A stretch of 64,000 nucleotides of DNA from Neorhizobium galegae bv. officinalis (lineage in GTDB: Bacteria > Pseudomonadota > Alphaproteobacteria > Rhizobiales > Rhizobiaceae), in the NCBI GenBank assembly GCA_000985875.1, contig CCRI01000003.1:414977-478976 (forward strand), written 5' to 3'. Shown piece after piece: positions 37,658 through 46,876 of this stretch; position 1 is the first letter of the stretch, and each line of letters opens with the position of its first letter. The notes below the pieces were generated by a model. It was not told the DNA's origin and ran no database searches. It saw only the letters and a list, made by a program, of their open reading frames with translations. The position numbers and the translations under genes are program-made.

Positions 37658-38365
37658 TCAGCCGCCGAAAATCGTGCCGAAAATATCGATGCCGCGATCC
37701 TTGAAGTCGACGTTCCCCTGCCGGTTGCCGGGGCCGATGACGATCACCTTCGTGCCGATGTCGGCGCGCGAATAAAGATGCTCGACATCCTTGTTCATCA
37801 TGCGGATGCAGCCTGACGACATGTTGAGGCCGATCGTCCAGGGTTGGTTGGTGCCGTGGATACGGAAGATCGTGTCGCGGCCGCCCTTGTAGAGATACAT
37901 GGCGCGGGCGCCGAGCGGGTTGTCGATGCCGCCTTCCTGCACGGCCGGCAGAATCCGGCCGGCGCGGCGTTCGCGAACGCGCATCTCGGCCGGCGGCGTC
38001 CAGGAGGGCCACTCGGCCTTGCGGCCCACATTGACCACGCCCGACCAGCCGAACCCTTCGCGCCCGACGCCGATGCCGTAGCGGGTCGCCCGGTTGGGGC
38101 CTTCGATATAATAGAGGAACTTGTTGTTGGTATCGACGATGATCGTGCCGGGTTTCTCGGTCGTCGAGAAGCGCACCACACGGCGCTTGAACTGTTCGGG
38201 AACTTCCCGTGGCATCGCGACAAGTGTCACGTCGCCCGCAGGGCGTTCGATAGGCGCTGCCGCCGGGCTGATTGCGCTTGCATGTCCGGCCGTAAAGAAG
38301 ATCGCGCCAGCCATTCCCACGGCCATCGCGAGGGTCTTGCCTGCCCTCATTCCCCCTGTCCTCAT
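37658..38365 (-). CDS. L,D-transpeptidase (YkuD family)
   Basis: About 235 residues. N-terminal signal segment (AGKTLAMAVGMAGAIFFTAG, cleavage near ASA) directs it to the periplasm. The YkuD domain holds IFRIHGTNQPWTIG and MSSGCIRMMNKD, with the catalytic Cys in SSGCIRM and the conserved His in HGT. Such enzymes form 3-3 crosslinks in peptidoglycan or attach proteins to it. ATG 38365 has GAGAGG 8 nt upstream; TTG 38371 and ATG 38350 are alternatives. A paralogue lies immediately upstream on the same strand at 38514. Confidence 0.93.
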   Translation of the reverse strand: MRTGGMRAGKTLAMAVGMAGAIFFTAGHASAISPAAAPIERPAGDVTLVAMPREVPEQFKRRVVRFSTTEKPGTIIVDTNNKFLYYIEGPNRATRYGIGVGREGFGWSGVVNVGRKAEWPSWTPPAEMRVRERRAGRILPAVQEGGIDNPLGARAMYLYKGGRDTIFRIHGTNQPWTIGLNMSSGCIRMMNKDVEHLYSRADIGTKVIVIGPGNRQGNVDFKDRGIDIFGTIFGG

Positions 38366-38458
38366 TCCCAAATCCTCTCCGCTCTGTTGAACGGCGAAGG
38401 CTAACCGACTCGGACATCAAAGCAAGACGGGATAGATGCAATAAAGAAGATGTGATGG

Positions 38459-38491
38459 CAAAAAGGCGGCGCTACTGTGTCTTCGCCGCCT
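38459..38491 (-). terminator. Hairpin downstream of the second L,D-transpeptidase gene
   Basis: On the reverse strand AGGCGGCG and CGCCGCCT form an 8-bp stem with a 12-nt loop, followed by TTTTT. It separates the two transpeptidase genes. Confidence 0.7.
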
Positions 38492-38513
38492 CACCTTTTG
38501 GCAATTGCCGTCG

Positions 38514-39281
38514 TTACATGACGACGACTTTGGTGCCGATGTTCACCCGCTCGTAGAGATCGGTGACATCTTCGTTGCGCATGCGAATGCAGCCGGAAGA
38601 GACGGCGCTGCCGATCGACCATGGGGCGTTGGTGCCGTGGATGCGGTAGAGCGTCGAGCCGAGATACATGGCGCGGGCGCCGAGCGGGTTTTCCGGTCCG
38701 CCTTCCATGCGGGCCGGCAGGTAGTGCCCCTTGGCGGCTTCGCGCTGGATCATTTCGGAAGGCGGCGTCCAGTCCGGCCACTCGGCCTTGCGGGTCACCC
38801 GGTGCTCGCCTGCCCATTCGAAGCCCGGCTTGCCGACGCCGACGCCGTAACGCCGCGCCTGGCCATTGCCCGCCACCAGATAGAGAAAGCGGTTATTGGT
38901 ATCGATGATGATCGTGCCGGCCTTTTCCTTGGTTTCGTAGGCGACCGTCTGCGGCAGGAACTGCGGTTCGATCTGGCTGCGGATCGGCTGCGGCCGCATG
39001 GCGACCGGCTGCGCAGGCGAACGGTCGAAGATGCCGCGGCGAACCACCGGCTGCTGCTCGCGCTGCTGATAGATGGAACGCTGCTGGGCGGCCTGACGCG
39101 GATAGACGACCGGGCGGCCGTTCGGCCCGGCGAGCTGCATCACCCACGGGGCGGCAAGATCGGGGCTGACGACCACGGGCGGGCGCTCGCGATAGCGGTC
39201 CTGGGCAAGCGCGGCACCGGGGAGGGCAGTATTCGATAGGGCAGCCGCAAGGCCGAAGGCCAGGAAAAGGTTTTTTTTCAT
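38514..39281 (-). CDS. L,D-transpeptidase (YkuD family), longer paralogue
   Basis: 255 residues from ATG 39281 (MKKNLFLAFG), with a signal peptide cleaved near ALA-QD. A 110-residue Pro/Gln/Arg-rich linker precedes the YkuD domain, which has GTIIIDTNNRFLYLV, LYRIHGTNAPWSIG and VSSGCIRMRNEDV with the catalytic Cys. The core domain is clearly paralogous to the neighbour at 37658. The linker may span toward the cell wall or the outer membrane. Stop falls at the extreme end of the domain (KVVVM). Confidence 0.93.
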   Translation of the reverse strand: MKKNLFLAFGLAAALSNTALPGAALAQDRYRERPPVVVSPDLAAPWVMQLAGPNGRPVVYPRQAAQQRSIYQQREQQPVVRRGIFDRSPAQPVAMRPQPIRSQIEPQFLPQTVAYETKEKAGTIIIDTNNRFLYLVAGNGQARRYGVGVGKPGFEWAGEHRVTRKAEWPDWTPPSEMIQREAAKGHYLPARMEGGPENPLGARAMYLGSTLYRIHGTNAPWSIGSAVSSGCIRMRNEDVTDLYERVNIGTKVVVM

Positions 39282-39532
39282 GATCGGATCCACACGTTAC
39301 AAATCACCGACCGGACGCCCCTCAAACACTTGGATAATTTGGCGTCGGTGTTGACGAACATGGTGACCGCGAGGTGAAAGCGAATGGTAAACGGGTGGAA
39401 CATTCAAAGCCGGCCGGCCTATAAACCTTTTGGCAGGGTTACCGCCCGGTTTTGAAACATGGTTGACCAGTGATAAACCCGGCGCAAAGGCCGTTAACAA
39501 GCGGGCTTGGCCCAAGGGCAAAGGGACAGGGA

Positions 39533-40162
39533 ATGGACCAGGCGGGCATCATCGTCGGCGAAGACGGCAAGGGGCGTTGCGCCTGGCATGGCGGTCTCGA
39601 AGACTACCGGCGTTATCACGACGAGGAATGGGGCCGGCCGGTGACCGACGACATCCGGCTGTTCGAGAAGATCTGCCTCGAAGGTTTCCAGTCCGGTCTG
39701 TCCTGGCTGACGATCCTGCGGAAGCGCGAGAATTTCCGGGCCGCCTTTGCCGGTTTCGATTTCGTTGAGGTCGCGCGGTTCGGCGAGGCGGATATCGCCC
39801 GCTGCCTGGCCGATGCGGGCATCATCCGCCATCGCGGCAAGATCGTCTCGACCATCAACAATGCCGCCCGCGCCATCGAACTCAAGCGCGAGTTCGGTTC
39901 GCTCGCAAAGTTCTTCTGGAGCTTCGAGCCAGGTCCGCATCTACGTCCGGCCGTGATGGATCTCGCCACGCTGAGGGCCAACCCCACCACGCCGGTGTCG
40001 GTGACCTTGTCCAAGGCCTTAAAAAAACGCGGCTGGACCTTTGTCGGGCCGACCACCGTCTACGCTTTCATGCAGGCGATGGGCATGGTCAACGACCATC
40101 TCGACGGCTGCTTTTGCCAGCGCGAAGTCGATGAACTCAGGCTGAGGTTCACGCGCCCGTAA
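39533..40162 (+). CDS. tag: DNA-3-methyladenine glycosylase I
   Basis: 209 residues from ATG 39533 (GGGACAGGG upstream); the frame extends to 39470 without support. CAWHGGLEDYRRYHDEEWGR matches the Tag N-terminus (C-x-W-x-x-x-Y-HDxEWG), with the zinc site completed by His/Cys near NDHLDGCFC. LFEKICLEGFQSGLSWLTIL and GPTTVYAFMQAMGMVNDH are diagnostic. Excises 3-methyladenine in base-excision repair. Its last 14 nt overlap the convergent HAD gene. Confidence 0.95.
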   Translation: MDQAGIIVGEDGKGRCAWHGGLEDYRRYHDEEWGRPVTDDIRLFEKICLEGFQSGLSWLTILRKRENFRAAFAGFDFVEVARFGEADIARCLADAGIIRHRGKIVSTINNAARAIELKREFGSLAKFFWSFEPGPHLRPAVMDLATLRANPTTPVSVTLSKALKKRGWTFVGPTTVYAFMQAMGMVNDHLDGCFCQREVDELRLRFTRP

Positions 40163-40853
40163 TTTCCGACAGCACAGATCCCAGCTCGCCCAGATGTTCG
40201 ATCTGGCGGAAGCGTGGCGCGTCGGTCGGCGCGTCCACATGTTCCAGAACCCAGGTCAGCGCGTGCGGCACGAATACGCCGTAGCTTCCCGCCGCGATCG
40301 CCGGCACGATGTCGGATTTCAGCGAATTGCCGACCATCATCGCCCGTTCAGGCCCGTCCGCGACCTTCGAGAAGATGCGGCGATAGGTGGTGGCGTTCTT
40401 CTCGCTGACGATCTCGACCGCATCGAAGAAGTCGCCGAGCCCCGATTGGGCGAGCTTGCGCTCCTGGTCGAAAAGGTCGCCCTTGGTGATCAGCACCAGC
40501 AGATATTCGCCGTTCAAGGCCTCCAGCGTCTCTTCCACATGCGGCAGGGTTTCGACCGGATGGCGCAGCAGGTCGCGGCCGATATCGAGGATCTCGCTGA
40601 TCGTCCTGGTCGGCACCTTGCCGTCGGTGATCTCGATCGCCGTTTCGATCATCGACAGGGTGAACCCTTTGATGCCGAAACCGTAATGGGAAAGATTGCG
40701 CTTTTCCGCTTCCAGCAGTCGCTCGGCAACATGCGTGCCTTCGGCGAACCCGCCGAGCAGCTTGGTGAAGTGTTCCTCCGTCAGCCGGTAATACTGTTCG
40801 TTCTGCCAGAGCGTATCGTCGGCATCGAAGCCGATGGCGGTAATCGGGCGCAT
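40149..40853 (-). CDS. HAD-superfamily hydrolase
   Basis: 234 residues from ATG 40853 with GGAGG 9 nt upstream; the extension to 40901 is not needed. HAD motif I is IGFDADDTLW (nucleophile and acid Asp), motif II LVLITKGDL, motif III Lys in the KNATTYRRIF region, and motif IV MVGNSLKSDIVPA. The GNSLKSD form of motif IV and the DADDTLW motif I are typical of phosphatases of the YjjG/pyrimidine nucleotidase-like type; substrate unknown. Confidence 0.88.
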   Translation of the reverse strand: MRPITAIGFDADDTLWQNEQYYRLTEEHFTKLLGGFAEGTHVAERLLEAEKRNLSHYGFGIKGFTLSMIETAIEITDGKVPTRTISEILDIGRDLLRHPVETLPHVEETLEALNGEYLLVLITKGDLFDQERKLAQSGLGDFFDAVEIVSEKNATTYRRIFSKVADGPERAMMVGNSLKSDIVPAIAAGSYGVFVPHALTWVLEHVDAPTDAPRFRQIEHLGELGSVLSEITGA

Positions 40854-40941
40854 GGATCTGCCTCCATCCGCTGATATGGCGAAAAAGGGTGCTCCAGGCA
40901 AGATGAAAGCCTGCCCGGCCGATATCGATTCCGGAGACTTT

Positions 40942-41313
40942 TTACTTGCCGTGCGCCTTCAGCCAGGCCTGCATTTCGGCGATTTCAGCCTCCTGCGCCT
41001 TGATGACGGCTTCGGCGAGCTTGCGGATTTCCGGGTTCTTGCCGTGGGCAAGCTCAATCTTGGCCATGTCGATTGCGCCCTGATGATGCGGGATCATGCT
41101 GCGGACGAAGTCCACATCCGCATCGCCTGAATACTGGATCGCCATGTCCTTGTGCATCCTGGCATTCGCATCTTCGAAAGCCCTGGTGGAGGGGCTGCCG
41201 CCCATCGGCATTCCCATCTTGGAATGATCCATTCCCTTCATCTCCTGCGCGGCGAGCGGGCCGAGCGTGAGAACAGAGAGGGCGGCGGTCATGAGAATGA
41301 TTTTCGCAGACAT
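40942..41313 (-). CDS. DUF305 periplasmic protein
   Basis: 123 residues from ATG 41313; upstream open frame discarded. Signal peptide IILMTAALSVLTLGPLAA, then a Met/His-rich stretch (MKGMDHSKMGMPMGG) and the DUF305 core DFVRSMIPHHQGAIDMAKIE with a later helix. Ferritin-like four-helix fold; the Met/His segments suggest periplasmic copper or other metal binding. Confidence 0.85.
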   Translation of the reverse strand: MSAKIILMTAALSVLTLGPLAAQEMKGMDHSKMGMPMGGSPSTRAFEDANARMHKDMAIQYSGDADVDFVRSMIPHHQGAIDMAKIELAHGKNPEIRKLAEAVIKAQEAEIAEMQAWLKAHGK

Positions 41314-41452
41314 AGGGTTTCCTTTTCCGTGTCCGACAGAACTTGCATGCCGACGGCCCGCATGGCCCCGTAAAGGAGCCAGGCAAAGACGATCGGGATG
41401 GCGGCAGGGCGTGAATCTACGGTCGCCCTTGCGGAAATCAACCGCGACGACA

Positions 41453-42205
41453 TCACAAGGCGATGACGTCATGCACCGCCTGATACTCCTTGCTGAGTTC
41501 GCCATAAGGCGCGACCGGCCAGGTCCAGGCCCGTTTCGCCGCCGGTGCAGGCGCGCCGCAAAGCAGGTCGGCCTCCTCCAGCACCTGGCCCTCTCGATCG
41601 GTGACGCGATAGGCGGTGTCGGTGATCAGGGCCGTCTTGCAGGGCAGCGCGGTGAGGCCGTCGAGATGCGCCCGGACCAGTCGCTGCAGGATCTCGTCGC
41701 GCGCCGGATTATTCTCGGCGTCCAGCCGGCGTTTCGATCCCACCCCGATCTGTGACAGGATATTGGCCGAGACGACGAGATCGAGATACGGCACCTGCCG
41801 CAGGAACGACAGCGGCTCCGGATTTTTGGCTGCGACCGCATCGTCGAAGCCGGAAAGATCCCGTGAAATCAGCCGGGTGTTCCTGAAACGCTTGGCCTTC
41901 AGCCGCATCCGCACGCTCGCCAGATGCACGAGGTCGACCAGCACCACCGTATCGAATTTTTCCGAGAGATTGTCGATCGGCACGTCCCGCAGCAGGCCCG
42001 AGCCGAGCACGACGCAGGTCCGCCGCTGCTTCATGCCGGCGACCATCTCGCGAATGAAGGTCTTGCAGTTCTCCTCATGCGCTGCCCAATCCTTCGCGCA
42101 CCGCCCGGCCCGCGACCAGAGGCTGACGGACGAGCGGACGAAGGGGCGGAATTTCTTCGGCGTGACCAGCGAGGTCGCGGCATATTGGAGAGCTTCGGTG
42201 AGCAT
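41453..42205 (-). CDS. Rossmann-fold, methyltransferase-like protein of unknown function
   Basis: 250 residues. TCVVLGSGLLRDVPI near residue 63 resembles AdoMet-binding motif I, and FDTVVLVDLVHLASVR resembles the strand with the acidic ribose-binding residue, so a class I methyltransferase fold is plausible. The rest (LDLVVSANILSQIGVG; TALITDTAYRV) fits a Rossmann core but shows no known catalytic motif. Its start is 3 nt after the stop of the RelE-like toxin gene, so it is co-transcribed with the toxin-antitoxin pair; the reason is unclear. Confidence 0.6.
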   Translation of the reverse strand: MLTEALQYAATSLVTPKKFRPFVRSSVSLWSRAGRCAKDWAAHEENCKTFIREMVAGMKQRRTCVVLGSGLLRDVPIDNLSEKFDTVVLVDLVHLASVRMRLKAKRFRNTRLISRDLSGFDDAVAAKNPEPLSFLRQVPYLDLVVSANILSQIGVGSKRRLDAENNPARDEILQRLVRAHLDGLTALPCKTALITDTAYRVTDREGQVLEEADLLCGAPAPAAKRAWTWPVAPYGELSKEYQAVHDVIAL

Positions 42206-42208
42206 GAT

Positions 42209-42478
42209 TTAGCGATAGACCTCGCGGCGGTGGCCGATTTCAATCACCAGCACGACAAGCTTGTGGTCCTGAATGTCGCAGATGATGCGGTAGTCGCCGA
42301 CGCGGTAGCGCCAGAAGTGATCAAAGCGGGGGCCTTCTAAGGCCGCTCCGAACTGGCGCGGATTTTCGAGCGGCTTGATCCGTGTGTGCAGGAAATCGCG
42401 TATGCGAGCGGACTCGCTACGTCCCATCTTCTTGAGTTGCTTGATTGCGCCGGCCTGAAACTCAATCTTCCAGACCAA
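42209..42478 (-). CDS. RelE/ParE-superfamily toxin
   Basis: 89 residues from TTG 42478 (GGAG 8 nt upstream), overlapping the antitoxin gene by 17 nt. VWKIEFQAGAIKQLKKMGRS and the C-terminal WRYRVGDYRIICDIQDHKLV with VLVIEIGHRREVYR are the RelE pattern (Y/WRxRVGDYRVxY, GHRxxVY), consistent with a translation-dependent mRNA interferase. The basic/aromatic C-terminal H-R-x-x-V-Y is intact, so the toxin looks functional. Confidence 0.9.
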   Translation of the reverse strand: MVWKIEFQAGAIKQLKKMGRSESARIRDFLHTRIKPLENPRQFGAALEGPRFDHFWRYRVGDYRIICDIQDHKLVVLVIEIGHRREVYR

Positions 42479-42692
42479 GCTCGCGCTCCATCTCCTCCCA
42501 GGTATAGACCCGCTCGCCATTGCGAATGCGCTCCATGGCGGCTTCCGCGAGAGCGATGTCATGCAGGTCTTCCAGATGCTGTTCCAGGACTTCCTTCACA
42601 TAGGCGTCCGGCTCGGCGCCGGCTTGCGCCGCATATTCGGCAATCAGCCTGTGCATCTCTTCCGGCATTTCGATCGTGACGCGCTTGTTCAT
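42462..42692 (-). CDS. Ribbon-helix-helix antitoxin (RelB-like)
   Basis: 76 residues. MNKRVTIEMPEEMHRLIAEY is a ribbon-helix-helix N-terminus for DNA binding; the acidic C-terminal tail (NGERVYTWEEMERELGLED) is the toxin-binding part, as in RelB/CopG-like antitoxins. First gene of an antitoxin-toxin-methyltransferase-like operon. Confidence 0.88.
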   Translation of the reverse strand: MNKRVTIEMPEEMHRLIAEYAAQAGAEPDAYVKEVLEQHLEDLHDIALAEAAMERIRNGERVYTWEEMERELGLED

Positions 42693-42836
42693 GGCCTTTG
42701 CCCTTTCGCCGTGGCAATATATAGCATCGTGCCCGCCTCTTCACCAGCCGCCGCCCTTGCCGCTCCGGCCTCTATCCTCTAAGAAACCGCACACAAATCC
42801 GGCCTCTCCGGGGCCTTTGGCAATGGAATTCCGATC

Positions 42837-44363
42837 ATGAGCGACAAGCAGAAGAAACCTCAGAAACTGAAAGCCCGTCTGCCGCGCGGCTTCGTCGATC
42901 GTTCCGCCGCCGATATCCATGCCACCAACGAGATGACCGCGAAAATCCGCGAGGTATACGAGCGTTACGGTTTCGATCCGGTCGAGACGCCGCTGTTCGA
43001 ATATACCGATGCGCTCGGTAAATTCCTGCCCGACAGCGACCGCCCGAACGAGGGCGTGTTTTCGCTGCAGGACGACGACGACCAGTGGATGAGCCTGCGC
43101 TACGACCTGACCGCGCCGCTCGCCCGCCATGTCGCGGAGAATTTCAACGAGATCCAGCTGCCGTTCCGCACCTATCGCGCCGGTTACGTCTTCCGCAACG
43201 AGAAGCCGGGCCCGGGCCGTTTCCGCCAGTTCATGCAGTTCGACGCCGATACGGTCGGCGCGCCGGGCGTCCAGGCGGATGCCGAAATGTGCATGATGAT
43301 GGCCGACACGATGGAAGCGCTCGGCATCCAGCGCGGCGATTATGTGATCCGGGTGAACAACCGCAAGGTTCTGGATGGCGTCATGGAGGCCATCGGGCTC
43401 GGCGGCGAGGAGAATGCTGGCAGACGCCTCAGCGTGTTGCGCGCTATGGATAAGTTCGACAAATTCGGTGTCGAAGGGGTTAGGCTGCTTCTTGGCCCTG
43501 GCCGAAAGGACGAGAGCGGCGATTTTACCAAGGGGGCTGCCCTTTCGGACGTCCATATCAACAGAATTATCAAACTGCTTGAACCAGTCGAAAGCACTCG
43601 GCTCGAACTGCTTCATTTGCTTCATGGAGCCACACTTGGATCGGAGGTTGGTCGGCAAGGTGTAGAAGAGTTGGACAACCTCGGACAGTTGGTCGAGGCA
43701 GCTGACTATGGCCCTGATCGTATCAAGATAGACCCGTCTTGCGTCCGCGGCCTCGAATATTACACTGGCCCGGTTTTCGAAGCCGAACTCACCTTCGACG
43801 TCACCAATGAAAAAGGTGAAAAAGTCGTGTTCGGCTCGGTCGGCGGCGGCGGTCGGTACGACGGCCTCGTCTCCCGCTTCATGGGTCAACCGGTCCCGGC
43901 AACGGGCTTTTCCATCGGTGTCTCGCGCCTGATGACCGCGTTGAAAAACCTCGGCAAGCTCGGCCAGGACGAGGTGATCGCTCCGGTCCTGGTCACCGTC
44001 ATGGATGGCGATGTCGAGAGCATGGGCCGTTACCAGCGCTTCACCCAGGCGCTGCGCAAACAAGGCATCCGCGCCGAAATGTACCAGGGCAACTGGAAGA
44101 AATTCGGCAACCAGCTGAAATACGCCGACCGCCGCGGGTGCCCGATCGCCATCATCCAGGGCGGCGACGAGCGGGCGCAGGGCGTCGTGCAGTTGAAGGA
44201 CCTGATCGAGGGCAAGCGCCTTTCCGGCGAGATCGAGGACAATGCGAGCTGGCGTGAGGCGCGCGTGGCGCAGGATACCGTTCCCGAGGCGGATCTGGTG
44301 GCCAAGGTGAAGGAAATCCTGGCGGCCCAGGCGGAGGATCGGAAAAGGGCGGGCAATGCGTGA
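42837..44363 (+). CDS. hisS: Histidyl-tRNA synthetase
   Basis: 508 residues, class II synthetase. LPRGFVDRS opens the catalytic core; [14 protein letters not shown] carries motif 2-adjacent residues, [20 protein letters not shown] motif 2, and [20 protein letters not shown] the histidine-A loop; [10 protein letters not shown] is motif 3-like. The roughly 80-residue insertion (about residues 195-290) is normal for the alphaproteobacterial type, which recognises tRNA-His without the usual G-1. The stretch 43405-43745 has codon choice unlike the rest of the gene (see findings). First of hisS-hisZ-hisG, with a RIME element after it. Confidence 0.96.
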   Translation: MSDKQKKPQKLKARLPRGFVDRSAADIHATNEMTAKIREVYERYGFDPVETPLFEYTDALGKFLPDSDRPNEGVFSLQDDDDQWMSLRYDLTAPLARHVAENFNEIQLPFRTYRAGYVFRNEKPGPGRFRQFMQFDADTVGAPGVQADAEMCMMMADTMEALGIQRGDYVIRVNNRKVLDGVMEAIGLGGEENAGRRLSVLRAMDKFDKFGVEGVRLLLGPGRKDESGDFTKGAALSDVHINRIIKLLEPVESTRLELLHLLHGATLGSEVGRQGVEELDNLGQLVEAADYGPDRIKIDPSCVRGLEYYTGPVFEAELTFDVTNEKGEKVVFGSVGGGGRYDGLVSRFMGQPVPATGFSIGVSRLMTALKNLGKLGQDEVIAPVLVTVMDGDVESMGRYQRFTQALRKQGIRAEMYQGNWKKFGNQLKYADRRGCPIAIIQGGDERAQGVVQLKDLIEGKRLSGEIEDNASWREARVAQDTVPEADLVAKVKEILAAQAEDRKRAGNA

Positions 44364-44369
44364 GGCTTA

Positions 44370-44541
44370 CCCCCCTCTGTCCTGCCGGACATCTCCCCCT
44401 CAAGGGGGGAGATCGGCTGGCGGCTCGCACCTCGTTTCCTCTTTGATGTCCCACTTTCCGCTGCGCCGCTTTGGAAATGGCGGTCATGCCGCTTGTGATC
44501 TCCCCACCCGAGGGGGAGATGCCCGGCAGGGCAGAGGGGGG
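44370..44541. repeat. RIME-like palindromic repeat between hisS and hisZ
   Basis: 172-bp element with the same terminal inverted repeats as 35180-35334 (CCCCCCTCTGTCCTGCCGGA at the left, GGCAGGGCAGAGGGGGG at the right, one or two substitutions in the right arm). The central part differs, as expected for a mosaic element. Confidence 0.85.
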
Positions 44542-44567
44542 CTTCGTGGCACGGTGGGAGCGATCCC

Positions 44568-45689
44568 ATGCCCCTGATCGACATGCCCGACTTCTCCACC
44601 GACCTGCTCGCCGAATTTGCCGCCCGCCGCACCGAGCGGGTCAACACGCCGGTCATCCAGCCGGCCGAGCCCTTCCTCGACATGGCCGGCGAGGATCTGC
44701 GCCGTCGCATTTTCCTCACCGAGAGCGAGACCGGCGCCAATCTCTGCCTGCGGCCGGAATTCACCATTCCCGTCTGCCTGCGCCACATCGAAACGGCGAC
44801 CGGCACCCCGAAACGGTATTCCTATCTCGGCGAAGTGTTCCGCCAGCGCCGCGAGGGTTCCCACGAATTCTATCAGGCCGGCATCGAGGATCTCGGGAAT
44901 AAGGATATCGCCAGTTCCGACGCCCGCGCCATCGGCGACGCGACCGGCATCCTGAAAGCGCTGCTGCCCGGCCGCAAGCTCGCGCTCACGCTCGGCGACC
45001 AGGCGGTGTTCGAGGCTGTGGTCAAGGCGCTCGGCCTGCCGTTCGGCTGGCAGCGGCGGCTGATCCATGCGTTCGGCGACATGGCGCATCTTGAAGCGCT
45101 GCTGGAACGGCTTGCAAGGCCCCAGCCGGTCACCGGCCTTGATCCGCAGATCGCTGAAATGATCGCCTCGGACAACGAGGCGGATCTGGTGGTTCACATC
45201 GACCGCACCATGCAGGAGACCGGTTATTCCACCAATGCCAGCCGTTCGCCGACCGAGATCGCGAGAAGGCTCAAGGAAAAGCTCGAATTGGCCGAAACCC
45301 GGCTCGACGGGACTGCTCTGCTTCTGCTGCGCGAGTTCCTGACGCTGCAATTGCCGCTCGCCGAAGCGCCCGCCGCTCTGGCCGGCTTTGCCGATGCTGC
45401 CGGCCTGAAGCTCGGCCCCGCCGTGTCCCGCTTCGATGCCCGGCTGGCGGCGCTCGCCAATGCCGATGCCGATCTTTCGGCCATGACCTACCGCGCCGCC
45501 TTCGGCCGTCCGCTCGATTATTATACTGGTCTCGTCTTCGAGGTGACGGAGGCGGGTTCGTCTGCCGTGCTCGCCGGCGGCGGCCGCTTCGACCGGCTGC
45601 TGACCCTGCTCGGCGCAAAGGAGCATATTCCGGCTGTCGGTTTCTCGCTCTGGCTCGACCGGATCGAAGCCGCGAGGGCATCCAGATGA
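44568..45689 (+). CDS. hisZ: ATP phosphoribosyltransferase regulatory subunit HisZ
   Basis: 373 residues, a HisRS paralogue without synthetase activity. [20 protein letters not shown] and [15 protein letters not shown] retain the class II core; [15 protein letters not shown] replaces motif 2; [10 protein letters not shown] and YYTGLVFEV are typical of HisZ. It forms a hetero-octamer with short-form HisG and carries the histidine feedback site. Overlaps hisG by 4 bp. Confidence 0.95.
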   Translation: MPLIDMPDFSTDLLAEFAARRTERVNTPVIQPAEPFLDMAGEDLRRRIFLTESETGANLCLRPEFTIPVCLRHIETATGTPKRYSYLGEVFRQRREGSHEFYQAGIEDLGNKDIASSDARAIGDATGILKALLPGRKLALTLGDQAVFEAVVKALGLPFGWQRRLIHAFGDMAHLEALLERLARPQPVTGLDPQIAEMIASDNEADLVVHIDRTMQETGYSTNASRSPTEIARRLKEKLELAETRLDGTALLLLREFLTLQLPLAEAPAALAGFADAAGLKLGPAVSRFDARLAALANADADLSAMTYRAAFGRPLDYYTGLVFEVTEAGSSAVLAGGGRFDRLLTLLGAKEHIPAVGFSLWLDRIEAARASR

Positions 45690-46384
45690 GCACGATCACC
45701 ATCGCTCTGCCCTCCAAGGGCCGCATCAAGGAAGATACCGCCGCGGTCTTCGAGCGCGCCGGGCTTGCCATTTCCGCAGTTGGCAGCGACCGCTCCTATC
45801 GCGGCCGCATCGAGGGCATGGAAGGCGTCGAGATCGCCTATCTCTCGGCCTCCGAGATCGCCCGTGAATTGGCCAGCGGCGCCGTCGATTTCGGCGTCAC
45901 CGGCGAGGACCTGGTACGCGAAGGCATGGCTGGCGCCGACGGACGGGTGGAATTCTGCGCCCGTCTTGGCTTCGGCCAGGCGGATGTGGTCGTCGCGGTG
46001 CCGGAAATCTGGCTCGACGTCGAAACCATGGCCGACCTCGGCGACGTGGCGGCGGATTTTCGCGCCCGTCATGGCCGCCGGCTGGCCATTGCCACCAAAT
46101 ACTGGCGGCTGACGCAGCAGTTCTTTTCGAGCCAGCACGGCATCCAGCTCTACCGCATCGTCGAAAGCCTCGGCGCCACGGAAGGCGCGCCGGCCGCCGG
46201 CCAGGCGGATATCATCGTCGATATCACCTCGACGGGATCGACGCTCAGGGCCAACCACCTGAAGATCCTCTCGGATGGCGTGATCCTGAAATCCGAGGCC
46301 TGCCTGGTCAGGGCCCGCAAGCCGGGCCACGAGCAGGATCCGCGGATCGCCAGGATCGTGGAGGCAGTCCGCGCCGCGCTCTGA
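45686..46384 (+). CDS. hisG: ATP phosphoribosyltransferase catalytic subunit, short form
   Basis: 232 residues, the short type that lacks the C-terminal regulatory domain and needs His[41 protein letters not shown] and [12 protein letters not shown] are the PRPP/ATP-binding signatures. Catalyses the first step of histidine synthesis. Start coupled to the end of hisZ. Confidence 0.96.
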   Translation: MSTITIALPSKGRIKEDTAAVFERAGLAISAVGSDRSYRGRIEGMEGVEIAYLSASEIARELASGAVDFGVTGEDLVREGMAGADGRVEFCARLGFGQADVVVAVPEIWLDVETMADLGDVAADFRARHGRRLAIATKYWRLTQQFFSSQHGIQLYRIVESLGATEGAPAAGQADIIVDITSTGSTLRANHLKILSDGVILKSEACLVRARKPGHEQDPRIARIVEAVRAAL

Positions 46385-46406
46385 GTTCTGAAGAGGAGGA
46401 AGGACG

Positions 46407-46811
46407 ATGCATGTAACCGGTCGATGCCATTGCGGCCATGTGACCTATGAGGCCGAACTCGACCCGAAGCGGATCAGTATCTGCCATTGCACCGATTGCC
46501 AGACGCTCAGCGGTTCGCCGTTTCGTGTCACCGCCGTCGTCCCGGAAAGCGATCTGAAGCTCACCGGGCATGAGCCAAAGCTTTACCGCAAGGTGGCCGA
46601 GAGCGGTCGTGTCCGCCAGCAGTATTTCTGCCCCGAATGCGGCTCGCCGCTTTTCGTCAATGGCGTAGGTGAGGCGGCCAGGATCTGGGGCATCCGCTGG
46701 GGCAGCATCGACCAGCGGGCGGAGTTGAAGCCGCAGCGCCAGATCTGGTGCCGCTCGGCCGTTTCCTGGCTGCCCGAAATGGCGGACCTGCCGACAGTCC
46801 AGACCGATTGA
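46407..46811 (+). CDS. GFA-family zinc protein (CENP-V/GFA domain)
   Basis: 134 residues. GRCHCGHVTYEAE, CHCTDCQTLSGSPFRVTA and YFCPECGSPLF are the Cys ligands of the two-zinc GFA fold; the archetype Gfa binds S-hydroxymethylglutathione. Substrate here unknown. GAGGAGGAAGG precedes the start; it lies 22 nt after hisG, perhaps read through from the his genes. Confidence 0.9.
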   Translation: MHVTGRCHCGHVTYEAELDPKRISICHCTDCQTLSGSPFRVTAVVPESDLKLTGHEPKLYRKVAESGRVRQQYFCPECGSPLFVNGVGEAARIWGIRWGSIDQRAELKPQRQIWCRSAVSWLPEMADLPTVQTD

Positions 46812-46824
46812 GATCAAAAAAATA

Positions 46825-46849
46825 CCCGCCGGACTTCTCATCCGGCGGG
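46825..46849 (-). terminator. Intrinsic terminator downstream of the DoxX gene
   Basis: CCCGCCGGA and TCCGGCGGG form a 9-bp stem with a 7-nt loop; on the reverse strand it is followed by TATTTTTTT. May also serve the convergent GFA gene. Confidence 0.85.
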
Positions 46850-46876
46850 CAGTCTTGGGCAGGGAATTTCGAAAGC

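Noticed and set aside
41314..41505. Upstream extension of the DUF305 gene
   Set aside because: The segment from 41314 to 41505 lacks a signal peptide and has no coding look; the signal peptide begins at ATG 41313.
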